Part shown: positions 45,866-54,998 of the stretch, piece by piece | How positions within the stretch are numbered: position 1 is the stretch's first letter | Layout: each line of letters opens with the position of its first letter | Made by a program: the position numbers and the translations under genes | Assembly (NCBI GenBank): GCA_028868995.1 | Contig: JAGWTH010000020.1 | Location: 1-64,000 of the forward strand | Length of the DNA: 64,000 bases | DNA from: Burkholderiales bacterium | GTDB taxonomy: Bacteria > Pseudomonadota > Gammaproteobacteria > Burkholderiales > Burkholderiaceae_C | Direction: 5' to 3' | The notes under the pieces: generated by a model | What the model was told of the DNA's origin: nothing | What the model saw: the letters and a program-made list of their open reading frames with translations, nothing else | The model's database searches: none

Positions 45866-47007
45866 TCAAGGTGCTCGATGGCGTGCGCGTGCTGGAGCAC
45901 GGCACCTTCATCACGGGGCCGGCGGCCTCCATGCTGCTGGCCGACCTGGGCGCCGACGTCGTGAAGGTGGAACTGCCCGGCACCGGCGACCCGTTCCGCG
46001 CCTTCAAGGGCGGCCTGTATTCGCCGCACTACCAGACGGTCAACCGCAACAAGCGCAGCGTCACGCTCGACACCCGCAAGGCGCAGGACCAGGAGAAGTT
46101 CGACGCGCTGGTGAAGGACGCGGACGTCTACATCCAGAACTTCCGACCCGGCTTCGCCGAGCAGATCGGCGCCGGCTTCGAACGCCTGCGCGGGATCAAC
46201 CCCCGCCTGATCTACTGCGCCATCAGCGGCTTCGGCGCCGACGGCCCCGCGGCGCAGCGCCCGGCCTACGACAGCGTCGCCCAGGCCGCCAGCGGCTTCC
46301 TGCGGCTGCTGGTGAACCCGGGCAACCCGCGCGTGACCGGCCCCGCGATCGCCGACCTGGTGACCGGTTTCTACGCCGCCTACGGCATCCTCGGCGCGCT
46401 CTACGACCGCGAGAAGCACGGCACCGCGCGCAAGGTGGAACTGTCCATGTTCGAGGCGATGACGCACTTCAACCTGGACGCCTTCCAGCACCTGTTCTCG
46501 GCCAGCGAGGTCATGGGCCCGTTCAGCCGGCCCAGCGTCTCGCAGTCCTACGTGCTGGAGTGCGCGGACGGCAAGTGGGTGGCGCTGCACATGTCCTCGC
46601 CGGAGAAGTTCTGGCAGGGCCTGGCCACCGCCATGGAGCGGCCCGACATCTTCCGGGATCCGCGCTTCGCCAGCCGCCAGGGCCGCATCGAGCACCAGGA
46701 GGACCTGATCCAGGTGCTGCGGCCGATCTTCCGCCGGCACGACCGCGGCGAATGGTGCCGCCGGCTGGAGGCCAACGACGTGCCGCATTCCCCTATGTAC
46801 ACCACCGCGGAGGTTCCGGACGATCCGCAGGCGAAGCACCTGCAGCTGTTCGTGGAGACCGAGCATCCGGTGACCGGACCCTTTCGCACCGTGCGCTCGC
46901 CGGTCTCCTTCGACGGCGAGCGGCCGCTGGAGGTGACGGCCCCGCCGGTGCTGGGCGAACACAACGAGGAACTGTCCCACGGCTGGAAGCCGCGGGGCGG
47001 GGCCTGA
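45862..47007 (+). CDS. Class III CoA transferase (CaiB/BaiF family)
   Basis: 381 residues, the usual length. Transfers CoA between carboxylic acids through an aspartyl-CoA anhydride intermediate. Start is a GTG overlapping the lyase stop. N-terminal RVLEHGTFITGPAASMLLADLGADV-type opening is the family fold signature, and the catalytic Asp is in GPAIADLVTG near residue 168. C-terminal HNEELSHGW is also typical. In this operon it would activate the ring-cleavage-derived acid as a CoA ester for the lyase-like enzyme upstream. Confidence 0.92.
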   Translation: MIKVLDGVRVLEHGTFITGPAASMLLADLGADVVKVELPGTGDPFRAFKGGLYSPHYQTVNRNKRSVTLDTRKAQDQEKFDALVKDADVYIQNFRPGFAEQIGAGFERLRGINPRLIYCAISGFGADGPAAQRPAYDSVAQAASGFLRLLVNPGNPRVTGPAIADLVTGFYAAYGILGALYDREKHGTARKVELSMFEAMTHFNLDAFQHLFSASEVMGPFSRPSVSQSYVLECADGKWVALHMSSPEKFWQGLATAMERPDIFRDPRFASRQGRIEHQEDLIQVLRPIFRRHDRGEWCRRLEANDVPHSPMYTTAEVPDDPQAKHLQLFVETEHPVTGPFRTVRSPVSFDGERPLEVTAPPVLGEHNEELSHGWKPRGGA

Positions 47008-47088
47008 GATGCGCCGGCGCCTTCCCGCGCCCCGGCGCCCGCGTGGATCCAGTTTCTTGCAGTCCCACCCAGAACCAGGAGACAAGCC

Positions 47089-48285
47089 ATGACCTTTTCC
47101 CGCCGCCGCATCCTCGCCGCCGCCGGCGCCTCGCTGGCCCTGCCCGCGCTGGCGCAGGCGCCCTCGGGCCAGACGATCCGCATCGGCAGCACGCTGGCCC
47201 TCACCGGGCCGCTGTCGGCCACCGCCCTCACGCACAAGCTGGTGGGCGAGATCTACATGGAGCAGTTGAACAAGCGCGGTGGCCTGCTGGGCCGGCCGGT
47301 CCAGTGGATCGTCAAGGACGACCAGTCCAAGCCGGACCTGGCGCGCACGCTGTACGAGCAGCTGGTGACCAGCGACAAGGTGGACCTGCTCATGGGCCCG
47401 TACGCCACCGGCGCCATCCTGTCGGCGATGGCCGTGGCGCAGCGCTACAACAAGGTGCTGGTGCACCACACCTTCGGCATCCCGTCGCTTGCCAAGTACG
47501 ACATGCAGTTCCCGGCCTGGTCGCTGGGCCCGAAGCCGGAGGAGACGGTCCCCGCCACGCTGCTGGACGCGCTCGCGTCGACGCGCAAGCCGCCGAAGAC
47601 CATCGCCGTCGTCACCAGCAAGTTCCCCTCGGTCCACTTCCTGTCCCTGGGCATGCGCGAGGTGGCGAAGAAGCGGGGGCTCAAGGAGGTGCTGTTCCTC
47701 GAGTGGGATTTCGGCAACCGCGACTTCGGCCCGATCGCCGCGCGGGTCAAGGATGCGAAGCCCGACCTGCTGTTCATCGGCGACATCGGCCTGGAAGGCA
47801 ACATGCTGCTCGACGCGATGAAGAAGATCGACTACGCGCCGCCGCTGCACTTCCACCTGTACCCGGCGCCGGGGCCCATGATCAAGTCGCCGGAGGGCGA
47901 CAAGGCGCTGTCGGTGACGATCTTCGAGGAGCACCCGCCGTTCACCAACTCCGGCACCGCCGCCGAGTTCGTCAAGGTCTTCGACGAGCGCGCCGCCGCG
48001 GCCAACCTGCCCTACGCGCACGTGGAGGTGCAGGCCGCCGCCTCCTACACCGCCTGGCAGATCCTGGAGGCCGGCGTGCGCGGCGCGAACAGCCTGGACG
48101 ACCGCAAGATCGCCGACTTCCTGAAGAAGAACAAGGTCGACACCATCCAGGGCCGCCTGCGCTTCAACGGGCCCAACAACTACGGCGATGACCTCATGAA
48201 GATCAAGCAGGTGCAGGGCGGGCTGTGGAAGGTGGTCTGGCCCACCTCGTTCGCGGCCCCCGGCGCGACGCTGCAGGTGCAATGA
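47089..48285 (+). CDS. ABC-transporter substrate-binding protein (Liv/HbpA-like)
   Basis: 398 residues. Periplasmic-binding protein of the branched-chain amino-acid type (type I fold). It begins with SRRRILAAAGAS, an RR-containing signal that could use Tat export, cleaved at AQA near residue 24. Visible blocks: IRIGSTLALTGPLSA and GRPVQWIVKDDQSKPDLA, the normal Liv-binding opening. In catabolic operons such proteins often bind aromatic or other carboxylic acids rather than amino acids, which the neighbours (dioxygenase, CoA transferase) suggest here. It is the first gene of the transporter set. Confidence 0.92.
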   Translation: MTFSRRRILAAAGASLALPALAQAPSGQTIRIGSTLALTGPLSATALTHKLVGEIYMEQLNKRGGLLGRPVQWIVKDDQSKPDLARTLYEQLVTSDKVDLLMGPYATGAILSAMAVAQRYNKVLVHHTFGIPSLAKYDMQFPAWSLGPKPEETVPATLLDALASTRKPPKTIAVVTSKFPSVHFLSLGMREVAKKRGLKEVLFLEWDFGNRDFGPIAARVKDAKPDLLFIGDIGLEGNMLLDAMKKIDYAPPLHFHLYPAPGPMIKSPEGDKALSVTIFEEHPPFTNSGTAAEFVKVFDERAAAANLPYAHVEVQAAASYTAWQILEAGVRGANSLDDRKIADFLKKNKVDTIQGRLRFNGPNNYGDDLMKIKQVQGGLWKVVWPTSFAAPGATLQVQ

Positions 48286-48298
48286 GCGCAGGAGCACG

Positions 48299-49156
48299 AT
48301 GACCCTGCCCAGCCTCAACCTGCTGCTGCAATCGATCCTGTCGGGGATCTTCATCGGGGGTCTCTACGGCCTGATCGGGCTGGGGCTGGGCCTCACCTGG
48401 GGGCTGCTGCGCCAGATCAACCTGGCGCACTTCGGCCTGGTGTTCCTGGGCGGCTACCTGAGCTACCAGATGGCCGCCTCCTGGCGGCTGGACCCCCTGG
48501 TGGCGCTGGCGATCGTGCCGCCGGCGTTCTTCGCGCTCGGGGCGGGCATGCAGTGGGTGCTCTCGCGCTTCGCCATCACGCCCTTCAACTCGCTGCTGGT
48601 CACCTTCGGCATCACGGTGATGATCGAGAGCGCCATCCAGGGCCTCTGGACGGCGGACTACCGGCGCCTGGAGTCGCACTACAGCGACCTGAAGTTCACC
48701 GTCGGCCCGCTGTACGTGCCGGTGCCGGAGCTGCTCACCTTCGGGCTGGCGCTGGCCATCTCCCTGGGCATCTGGGCCGGCCTGCGCTACACGGACCTGG
48801 GCAAGGCGCTGCGGGCGATGGCGGAGGACGGCCCGATCGCGACCGCCTTCGGCATCGACGCGAAGACCCTGTCGCTGGTGCTGGCGGGCGGCTGCGCGGC
48901 GCTGGCGGGCGTGGCCGGGGTGTGCCTGGCGCTCACCTTCACGCTGACGCCCTCGCAGATCTTCGCCTGGGTGGGCGTGGTGTTCGCGGCGGTGATGCTG
49001 GGCGGACTGGGCAGCGCGCTGGGGCCGCTGGCCGCGGGCGTCGTGATCGGCGTGAGCGAGGCGATCACCATGGCGGTGGCCTCGCCCTCCTGGGCGCCGA
49101 TCGTGTCCTTCTCGCTGCTGATCCTGATGCTGCTGTTCCGGCCGGGGAAGGCCTGA
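48299..49156 (+). CDS. livH: Branched-chain amino-acid type ABC permease LivH
   Basis: 285 residues, about eight membrane helices. Opens LQSILSGIFIGGLYGLIGLGLGLTWGL, the standard LivH start, and has the permease turn near VGVVFAAVMLGGLGSALGPLAAG. It forms the channel with the LivM part of the next gene. Starts 13 bases after the binding-protein stop. Confidence 0.94.
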   Translation: MTLPSLNLLLQSILSGIFIGGLYGLIGLGLGLTWGLLRQINLAHFGLVFLGGYLSYQMAASWRLDPLVALAIVPPAFFALGAGMQWVLSRFAITPFNSLLVTFGITVMIESAIQGLWTADYRRLESHYSDLKFTVGPLYVPVPELLTFGLALAISLGIWAGLRYTDLGKALRAMAEDGPIATAFGIDAKTLSLVLAGGCAALAGVAGVCLALTFTLTPSQIFAWVGVVFAAVMLGGLGSALGPLAAGVVIGVSEAITMAVASPSWAPIVSFSLLILMLLFRPGKA

Positions 49157-49160
49157 GTCC

Positions 49161-50909
49161 ATGAAGAACAAGAACGTCCTGGCGATCGTCGCCGCGGGGC
49201 TGGCGCTGGCCGCGCTGCCCTGGCTCGGCCTGCCGGCCTTCTACGAGTCCATCCTGTACCTGGTGTGCCACTGGGTGGTGCTGGCCGTGTCCTGGAACAT
49301 CCTGTCCGGGTATTCGGGCTACTTCTCCTTCGGCCACGGCGCCTTCTTCGGCGTCGGCATGTACACGACCGCGGTGCTGGCGGGCAAGCTGGACTGGCCT
49401 TTCCTGGCCACGCTGCCGTTCGCGGCGGCCGTGCCGGCGCTGCTGGGCCTGGCCATCGGCTTCGTGGTGTTCCGGGTCAAGGCGGTGCGCGGCGAGCTGT
49501 TCGCGTTGCTGACGCTGGCCGTCACCTTCGTGGTGGCGACCATCATCGTCAACACGCCCATCGACGGCGGCTCGGGCATCTACCTCAACTCGGTCGCGGT
49601 GCCGAGCCTGGGGCCGTCGCCGTCGTCCTCGCTGTACCTGATGATGCTCGCCGCGGCGGTGGCGACGCTGCTGGCGGCCTGGCGGGTGCAGGCGTCCCGG
49701 CTGGGCATCGGCCTGTTCGCGATCCACGACGACGAGGACGTCGCCGAGGTCATGGGCGTGCCGACCTTCCGCTACAAGCTCGCCGCCTTCGCGCTGTCCT
49801 GCGCGCTGGCGGGGCTGGCCGGCGGCATCCAGGCCCTGTTCGTGTCCTACGTGACCTCGTCCGAGACCTTCAACATCACGGTGCCGCTGACGGTGGTGCT
49901 CATGAGCGTGCTGGGCGGCACGCGCCACTGGGCGGGGCCGGCGGTGGGCGCGACGGCCATCACGGGGCTGCTGTACTTCTTCACCGCGGGCGACCATGCG
50001 GTGGCCGGGCGCGCGGCGGTCGGCGCGATCCTGGTGGTGGTGATCCTGTTCCTGCCCGAGGGCATCCTGGGGCAGTTCCTCCAGCGCCGGCCGGCCAAGG
50101 CGCAGGCGCGGCCCGAGGCGCCCCCTGCGGCGCCCGCCCCCGAGGTGCCCACGGCCAGCGTGCGCCCGCACCCGACCGCTGCGCCGCTGCTGGAAGTGCG
50201 CGGCCTGTCCAAGGCCTTCAAGGGCGTGCAGGCCCTGGACGGCGTCGACCTGCAGGTGCGCCCGGGGGAGATCCTGGGCCTGCTGGGGCCCAACGGCTCG
50301 GGCAAGTCGACCTTCATCAACGTGGTGAGCGGCCATTACCCGCTCTCGGCCGGCCGCATCGTGTTCGCCGGCCAGGACCTCACGGGCCTGCCGGCGCACC
50401 GCATGGCGCATGCGGGCATCGCCCGCACCTACCAGATCCCGCGGCCGTTCGCGCACATGACGGTGCTGCGCAACGTCGCCATGGTGGCGATGTTCGGCTG
50501 CGCCTCGCTGCGGGAGCAGGAGGCCGAGCGCGAGGCCTGGAAGTGGCTGGAATTCACCGGGCTGCAGGCGCGCGCGCAGGCCCTGCCGGAGGACCTCAAC
50601 CTGCACCAGCGCAAGTTCCTGGAGCTCGCCCGCGCGCTGGCCGCCCGGCCGCGCCTGGTGCTGCTGGACGAGGTGCTGTCGGGCCTCACGCCCAGCGAGA
50701 TCAACGAGGCCATCGAACTGATCCGCCGCATCCGCGACCAGGGGGCGACCATCGTCTTCGTGGAGCACGTGATGCGCGCGGTGATGGCGCTCACCGACCG
50801 CATCGTCGTCCTGAACCACGGCCGGCTGATCGCCCAGGGCCACGCCAACGAGGTGATGCAGGACGCGCAGGTCGTCAGCGCCTACCTGGGAAAGCCCGCC
50901 CATGCTTGA
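49161..50909 (+). CDS. Fused LivM permease and LivG ATPase
   Basis: 582 residues joining two usually separate subunits. Residues about 1-310 are the LivM permease (YLVCHWVVLAVSWNILSGYSGYFSFGHGAFF is the family core). A Pro/Ala-rich linker follows (about 311-345, PEAPPAAPAPEVP). Residues about 346-582 are the LivG ATPase: Walker A GPNGSGKST, Walker B LVLLDEVLSGL, H-loop near VEHVMRAV. The signature motif is degenerate (LNLHQRKF instead of LSxGQ). There is no stop or restart at the joint; the fusion is real unless the sequence is in error. Eight-base overlap with livF. Confidence 0.93.
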   Translation: MKNKNVLAIVAAGLALAALPWLGLPAFYESILYLVCHWVVLAVSWNILSGYSGYFSFGHGAFFGVGMYTTAVLAGKLDWPFLATLPFAAAVPALLGLAIGFVVFRVKAVRGELFALLTLAVTFVVATIIVNTPIDGGSGIYLNSVAVPSLGPSPSSSLYLMMLAAAVATLLAAWRVQASRLGIGLFAIHDDEDVAEVMGVPTFRYKLAAFALSCALAGLAGGIQALFVSYVTSSETFNITVPLTVVLMSVLGGTRHWAGPAVGATAITGLLYFFTAGDHAVAGRAAVGAILVVVILFLPEGILGQFLQRRPAKAQARPEAPPAAPAPEVPTASVRPHPTAAPLLEVRGLSKAFKGVQALDGVDLQVRPGEILGLLGPNGSGKSTFINVVSGHYPLSAGRIVFAGQDLTGLPAHRMAHAGIARTYQIPRPFAHMTVLRNVAMVAMFGCASLREQEAEREAWKWLEFTGLQARAQALPEDLNLHQRKFLELARALAARPRLVLLDEVLSGLTPSEINEAIELIRRIRDQGATIVFVEHVMRAVMALTDRIVVLNHGRLIAQGHANEVMQDAQVVSAYLGKPAHA

Positions 50910-51615
50910 AGTGACCGGACTGAATGCCTCCTATGGCGCGGCGCCGGCGCTGTGGGACGTGTCCCTGCAGGTGGCCGGCGGCGAGCTGGTGTGCGTGGTC
51001 GGGCCCAACGGCGCCGGCAAGAGCACCCTGATCAACGTGGTCGCCGGCCTGCACCGCGCGCGCGGCGGCCGGCTGCGCTTCGACGGCGAGGACATCACCC
51101 AGCTGCCCAGCCACCGCTTCTGCGGCGCGGGCATCGCCATCGTGCCCGAGGGCCGCCGGCTGTTCACCGGCATGAGCGTGCTGGACAACCTGGAACTGGG
51201 CAGCTACCTGCCGCACGCGCGTCGCGAGCGCGTGCGCTCGCTGGAACGGGTGCTGGCGCTGTTCCCGGCGCTGAAGGCCAGGCTGCACGCCCCGGCCGGC
51301 GCGCTGTCGGGCGGCCAGCAGCAGATGGTGGCGATCGGCCGCGCGCTCATGAGCCTGCCGCGCCTGCTGCTGCTCGATGAACCCTCCCTCGGCCTGGCGC
51401 CCGCCGTGGTGCTCGACATGTTCGCGGCGATCCGGGGGATCAACGAGGGCGGCACCTCCGTGCTGCTGGTGGAGCAGAACGTCGTCATGGCGCTGGAGAT
51501 CGCGCGCCGCGCCTACGTGATGGAGGAGGGCCGCATCGTCGCCGAGGGGCCGGCCGGCGAGCTGATGGACCGGCCCGAGATCCGCAAGGCCTACCTGGGA
51601 CTCGAGACGCACTGA
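50902..51615 (+). CDS. livF: Branched-chain amino-acid type ABC ATPase LivF
   Basis: 237 residues, standard length. Walker A GPNGAGKST, signature LSGGQQQMV, Walker B LLLLDEPSLGL and the H-loop VEQNV are intact. It pairs with the LivG half of the fused protein. Its start overlaps the fusion gene by 8 bases. Last gene of the dioxygenase/transporter operon; no clear terminator follows. Confidence 0.95.
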   Translation: MLEVTGLNASYGAAPALWDVSLQVAGGELVCVVGPNGAGKSTLINVVAGLHRARGGRLRFDGEDITQLPSHRFCGAGIAIVPEGRRLFTGMSVLDNLELGSYLPHARRERVRSLERVLALFPALKARLHAPAGALSGGQQQMVAIGRALMSLPRLLLLDEPSLGLAPAVVLDMFAAIRGINEGGTSVLLVEQNVVMALEIARRAYVMEEGRIVAEGPAGELMDRPEIRKAYLGLETH

Positions 51616-51672
51616 GTCCGCCCTGGCTGGGGTTTTCGTATAAGCGGAAGCCTTAAAAGAAGATTTGATTGC

Positions 51673-52041
51673 CTAGGGATAAGACTTCACAAGTCGCCGT
51701 ATTTCCTCTTCTACAAGGTCCAATTCCCGCCCGATGCGCTCCATGGCGGCCTGCCAGCCTTCGGCTTGGGCTGACCGGCGCTCCTGCACGGCCCGCAGCA
51801 GCCGAGGTGCCTGAATGAAGTGGCAACTCCCCTCCAGCCGGTGGAGCTCTTCCCCGAGTTCCTGACTCTCCAGGCCACCCGCCAAGACCAACCGAGCCCT
51901 TGGAATATGGTCTAGAAAGGTAGTGAGTATACGCTCCTGAAGCTTCCGGTCGCCCAGGGTCAGGCGCTCGAGCGCCTCCATGTCCAAGGTGGGCTGAGGC
52001 CTGGAGCGCTTGGCGTGACGCATGCCTCTCGTCAGTTGCAT
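51673..52041 (-). CDS. Hpt-domain-like phosphotransfer protein
   Basis: 122 residues from the ATG at 52041 (a longer TTG start at 52077 has no ribosome site). A compact helical protein with the Hpt-type helix around residues 65-85: ELHRLEGSCHF, where the His of HRLEGS stands where HxLKGS carries the phospho-His, with Glu in place of the usual Lys. This suggests a phosphotransfer module, but it is divergent. It is transcribed away from the histidine kinase gene with a short AT-rich gap between them, and may hand on phosphate in that system. Base composition is lower in GC than elsewhere. Confidence 0.6.
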   Translation of the reverse strand: MQLTRGMRHAKRSRPQPTLDMEALERLTLGDRKLQERILTTFLDHIPRARLVLAGGLESQELGEELHRLEGSCHFIQAPRLLRAVQERRSAQAEGWQAAMERIGRELDLVEEEIRRLVKSYP

Positions 52042-52104
52042 CTGTACACGAAATACTTCCAACGGATGATAGTCCAAAAATCGGTTTAGTTTACAGTTTG
52101 TATC

Positions 52105-53832
52105 ATGTTTCTAACGATTTCACGGAAATCGTATGGGGCGCAAGCTCTGGTCCGCGTGCCTCGCTGGCGGGCCGACTATCGCGTCCAGCTCTGGGCCGGC
52201 TGCGTGGTGCTGCTGCTATGCCTTTGGGGCGGGCTGGTCCACGCGGTCCTGAACAACGCGAGTGAGGCGCGCGCCCAGCGGCGCGAGAAGGCGCTGGCGA
52301 CGGCCAACGGCTTCGCCGAGTATTTCCGGCTGCACCTGATGCAGGTGGACCGAGTGCTGCTCAACCTGCGCGAAATCTACGCGCAGACCGGCAGGCTGCC
52401 TGACCGCTCACTGATCCTGGCCGACATGGGCGACCGGGAATCGGTCGTCATCAACGTGGCCGTGGCCGGCGAGGATGGCGTCATCAAGGCAAGCGCACTG
52501 CCCGAGGCCGGGCCGATCAGCATCGCGGACCGGGAGCATTTCCAGGCGCTGCGGCGTGATCCGCGCGATCGAATCTACGTCGGCCCCCCGGTGGTCGGGC
52601 GCATGACCAGGCAGCTCGCGATCCCCGTGGCGCGCCCGGTCCTGGATGCGGGTGGGCGATTCCGCGGGGTGATCTTCGCATCGATCGACCCGACGCTGCT
52701 GCAACGGTACTTCCAGTCGGTCGATGCGTTCGCCGATGGCGGCGCGATCTCGCTGGTCCAGGTGGACCCGCCCCGTATCCTGGCGCGATTCACCCACGGC
52801 CATCTCTCCGGGGGCCAGTCCCTGGAAGGGGCCGCGAACTGGGCCTCGATCGCATCCGGGGCGTCGGGGACCTTCGAGGCCCGCAGCGTCATCGACGGCA
52901 AGGCGCGCATCTTCGGATTCAGCCGCGTGGGCGGGTCCCCGGTGGCGGTCCTCGCCAGCACGGAATTCTCCGACTGGCCTGTCCTGACCAACCCCGGCTA
53001 CCTCGCGGCCGTCCTCCTGGGGCTCCTCTGCACCGCCAGCCTGGTGTTCCTCACCCGCCTCCTGTCGCGGCGGACCCTGGAGCAGCAGCGCGTGATCGCG
53101 CGCCTGCAGGAGAGCAGGGCGCGGGAGGCGGAGGCCAGTCGCCTGAAGTCCGGATTCCTCGCTTCGGTATCTCACGAGTTGCGCACGCCTCTGCACGCCA
53201 TCGTGGGGTTTTCGGAACTCATCCGAGACCATTCCGGAGACCCGCAGGCGAGCCAATACGCTTCGCTCATCCACAGCAGCGGAGTTCACCTCCATTCGCT
53301 CGTGAACACACTACTTGACCTCGCCAAGATCGAGGCTGGCCGCATGGAACTGCACCTGGAGACCGTCGACGTGGGCGAGTTGATCGAAACGCTGGTCGAG
53401 ACCCATCGCGTGGCGGCACAGAAGAAGGGGCTGTCGATGGCTCTGCAGCTGTCCCTGCCCCCGGATGCGCGCCTCGAAGCGGAGACAGACCGAACCAAAC
53501 TGACACAGATCCTGAACAACGTGCTGCACAACGCAGTGAAATTCACTTCGGAGGGGGCCGTGAGGGTAGCGGTGTCGGTGGTTGGAACGACCCTTGTGCT
53601 TCGGGTGAACGACACGGGCAGCGGGATCGCGCCCCACCATCTGCCGCATGTCTTCGAGCAGTTTCGGCGTGCCCATGACGAATTCAGCGAGCAGGAAGGA
53701 ACGGGCCTCGGCCTGCCCCTGTCGCGCCAACTCCTCGCGCTGCTCGGGGGCACGATCGCAATCCAGTCCTGGGTAGGCAAGGGAACGACCGTTGAGGTTC
53801 GCTTGCCGGGAATCCGAATCTTGGAACACTAA
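52105..53832 (+). CDS. Membrane sensor histidine kinase
   Basis: 575 residues. Membrane helices at about residues 27-50 and 297-320 flank a periplasmic domain of the Cache/PDC type (about 51-295). Cytoplasmic part: HisKA with SVSHELRTPLHAIVGF (phospho-His near residue 357), HATPase_c with NNVLHNAVKF (N box, about 466), DTGSGIAPHH (G1, about 502) and GTGLGLPLSRQ (G2). No receiver domain is attached. The start is uncertain because no ribosome site is seen. The next gene, a single receiver, begins right after the stop, so it should be its partner. Confidence 0.88.
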   Translation: MFLTISRKSYGAQALVRVPRWRADYRVQLWAGCVVLLLCLWGGLVHAVLNNASEARAQRREKALATANGFAEYFRLHLMQVDRVLLNLREIYAQTGRLPDRSLILADMGDRESVVINVAVAGEDGVIKASALPEAGPISIADREHFQALRRDPRDRIYVGPPVVGRMTRQLAIPVARPVLDAGGRFRGVIFASIDPTLLQRYFQSVDAFADGGAISLVQVDPPRILARFTHGHLSGGQSLEGAANWASIASGASGTFEARSVIDGKARIFGFSRVGGSPVAVLASTEFSDWPVLTNPGYLAAVLLGLLCTASLVFLTRLLSRRTLEQQRVIARLQESRAREAEASRLKSGFLASVSHELRTPLHAIVGFSELIRDHSGDPQASQYASLIHSSGVHLHSLVNTLLDLAKIEAGRMELHLETVDVGELIETLVETHRVAAQKKGLSMALQLSLPPDARLEAETDRTKLTQILNNVLHNAVKFTSEGAVRVAVSVVGTTLVLRVNDTGSGIAPHHLPHVFEQFRRAHDEFSEQEGTGLGLPLSRQLLALLGGTIAIQSWVGKGTTVEVRLPGIRILEH

Positions 53833-54210
53833 ATGAGCATGCAACCCGTCGAAGGACTCGTCTACGTCGTGGATGATGTCGAGTGCAATCGCCTCCTCGG
53901 TGAGGCGCACTTGAAACTGCTCGGATGGCGCGTGCGCACCTTGGCGAGCGCACGTGAGGCCTTGCTGGCGTTGCGGGAGGAGACTCCCCAGTCAATGCTG
54001 GTCGACATGCGCATGCCCGAAATGACCGGCCGAGAGCTTGCCAGCTTGCTCCAATCGCGTGCCGACACGCGCGTCATCCGGCTTGTCGGCTACACCGCCC
54101 ACGCTCATCCCGACGAAATTCGCAAATTCCGCGAAGCGGGATTCGCGGAGGTACTCATCAAGCCTGCACAGATGGCGGACATGGAGCGGGTATTCGGGAG
54201 GAGAGCATGA
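53833..54210 (+). CDS. Single-domain response regulator
   Basis: 125 residues, receiver only. Acid pocket YVVDDVE (Asp14/Asp15), phospho-acceptor Asp58 in LVDMRMPEMTG, Thr/Tyr switch in VGYTAHA, and Lys in LIKPAQ. All five key positions are present. It starts at the base after the kinase stop and its stop overlaps the next gene as ATGA, so the three are probably one operon. It may carry phosphate to the next regulator or to the Hpt-like protein. Confidence 0.88.
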   Translation: MSMQPVEGLVYVVDDVECNRLLGEAHLKLLGWRVRTLASAREALLALREETPQSMLVDMRMPEMTGRELASLLQSRADTRVIRLVGYTAHAHPDEIRKFREAGFAEVLIKPAQMADMERVFGRRA

Positions 54211-54914
54211 CCGATCTCCAGGCTGCGGCTCCATCCGGGGCGCCACGCTGGTTGTCATCTGATGTCAGGCCGGAGCCTGCGAAGCCGTCGGTGCTCATCA
54301 TCGACGACCACGACATCGCGCGCTTCGCGCTCGAGGCCGCGATCCTCGGCTGCCCCGCGCTGCGGCTGGTCGGCTCGGCGGCCAGCCTCGCCGACGGCCT
54401 GTCGAAGATCCGCGACCTCCGGCCGGACCTGGTGATCACGGATCTCGCCCTGCCCGATGGCAAGGGTGCGGAGACGCTGCGGGCCGTGCTGGAGGCCCAG
54501 GGCCCGCGCCGGACCCTGGTGGTGTCGATGCACGACGAGCTTTCCTACGGCCAGATGGCGCTTCGCGCCGGCGCGGCCGGCTACCTGATGAAGGACAACG
54601 CGCAGGCCAACGTGGTGCGGGCGGCGACCACGGTGCTGGAAGGCGGCCGCTGGGCGAGCCCCGCGCTCGCCGCGCGGCTGCTGGACCAGGTGCTGGCACC
54701 CGAGCGCCGGGACGCGGACGCGGGCCAGGCGCGGTTGACCGTGCGCGAACTCGAGGTGCTGGAGCAGCTGAAGGCGGGCCGCACCACCAAGGAAATCGCC
54801 GCGGCCCTCGGCCTCAGCGTGCGCACGGTGGACCTCTATCGCGCGAGCATCAAGCGCAAGCTGCACCTGCGCACGGGCGTGCAGCTGGTCGTGTACGCGA
54901 TCAACAAGCTCTGA
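54207..54914 (+). CDS. LuxR-type DNA-binding response regulator
   Basis: 235 residues. Receiver domain (about residues 27-145; IIDDHD acid pocket, phospho-Asp79 in VITDLALPDGKG, Lys in LMKDNAQ) and a C-terminal LuxR helix-turn-helix (about 165-230, LTVRELEVLEQLKAGRTTKEIA). NarL/FixJ type. The start overlaps the previous gene. The N-terminus has about 25 extra residues that look unstructured. It likely regulates genes for the whole signalling cluster; direct repeats 54999-55034 just downstream could be a target. Confidence 0.9.
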   Translation: MTDLQAAAPSGAPRWLSSDVRPEPAKPSVLIIDDHDIARFALEAAILGCPALRLVGSAASLADGLSKIRDLRPDLVITDLALPDGKGAETLRAVLEAQGPRRTLVVSMHDELSYGQMALRAGAAGYLMKDNAQANVVRAATTVLEGGRWASPALAARLLDQVLAPERRDADAGQARLTVRELEVLEQLKAGRTTKEIAAALGLSVRTVDLYRASIKRKLHLRTGVQLVVYAINKL

Positions 54915-54998
54915 GCCACCCCGTTCCCCGTTCCCGGCAGGTCGCGTCAGCCACCTGCCGGTTGGCCGTTGCCTGGCCGAACGAATGTGACCGATTGC

